This document shows positions 44,767 to 45,032 of a stretch of 45,032 nt of DNA, piece by piece; position 1 is the first letter of the stretch; each line of letters begins with the position of its first letter. The stretch is from Gyrodactylus bullatarudis (Eukaryota; Platyhelminthes; Monogenea; Gyrodactylidea; Gyrodactylidae). Position numbers and translations under genes: made by a program. The stretch is taken from the NCBI GenBank assembly GCA_012064415.1, contig SSNU01000024.1, positions 399,995-445,026 on the forward strand, given 5' to 3'. The notes under the pieces are model-generated. The model made no database searches, was not told the origin of the DNA, and worked only from the letters and a program-made list of their open reading frames with translations.

Positions 44767-45032
44767 CTATCGAGATTTAAAAAAATTGTACGTATGAGAT
44801 GAAGCTTGTATTTCATTATTCTTGTATATTGTTGCTCTTGCATAAATATTTTCAACAATTAATGCTGAGAACATATATTATAAATTATTATTAGTTAAAT
44901 ATTCACGTATACTTACATATACGTCCGAATGACCCATGGAGATATTCATCATTGGTTAATTTATAAAAAGAATTTTATAAGAGAAATATATATTTCGCCA
45001 GGTCTTATCAATCTCTAATCCTGGTTTGATTA

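Noticed and set aside
1..45032. CRISPR-like array, because short similar units are spaced through the window
   Set aside because: Spacing is irregular, units are 3-27 nt flanked by splice signals, and the sequence is eukaryotic.

Overview
The window is AT-rich eukaryotic DNA (roughly 70% or more A+T by eye). It has spliceosomal introns, AATAAA signals and many metazoan-type transposable elements: Merlin, Tc1-like, Penelope-like, MULE and LINE. No bacterial gene organisation is present. It looks like an invertebrate. Large micro-exon genes are best known from parasitic flatworms (schistosome MEGs) and, in another form, from aphid bicycle genes. The very short introns inferred in the transposases would suit a flatworm, but I cannot name the organism.

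The dominant feature is one enormous micro-exon gene on the minus strand, from about 44.77 kb down to about 3.15 kb and open at both ends. It is invisible to ORF finding because about 240 candidate exons are only 3-27 nt long, mostly 6, 9, 12, 15 or 18. Each sits between a minus-strand AG acceptor and usually a GTAAG/GTGAG donor, with introns of about 41-400 nt. Nearly all exons are multiples of 3 and read in phase 2. Joined in order they give an open frame with no stop among the exons I accept.

Layout in transcription order: module 1, Cys-rich (44.77-38.84 kb); linker 1, charged (38.33-28.18 kb, interrupted by transposons); module 2, Cys-rich (26.58-22.31 kb); a Gly-Met-Gln repeat block (21.18-19.55 kb); module 3, Cys-rich (19.51-14.80 kb); a hydrophilic Ser/Thr/Asn block (14.63-11.82 kb); and a tail with a small Cys cluster followed by an acidic/Lys-rich stretch (8.63-3.15 kb). 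The three modules are tandem duplicates whose exons can be paired one by one with mostly identical lengths. Their shared core is C-x2-CC-x-C ... C-x2-CC ... C-x2-C-D/N ... CC[YF]-x-KL-x-[LI]-V-L. I recognise no known family.

Inside introns or at the edges lie a Merlin element (0.73-2.63 kb), a 3-kb long-TIR element holding a Tc1-like transposase (8.72-11.73 kb), a MITE (21.34-21.95 kb), a MULE relic with a nested Penelope-related insertion (29.5-31.0 kb), an unclassified TIR element (31.7-32.2 kb), a Penelope-like retroelement (33.07-35.12 kb), a LINE reverse-transcriptase relic (39.8-40.8 kb) and a palindromic hairpin (15.1-15.3 kb). The transposase and reverse-transcriptase genes are mostly broken. 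Nothing here was checked with RNA data or database searches.
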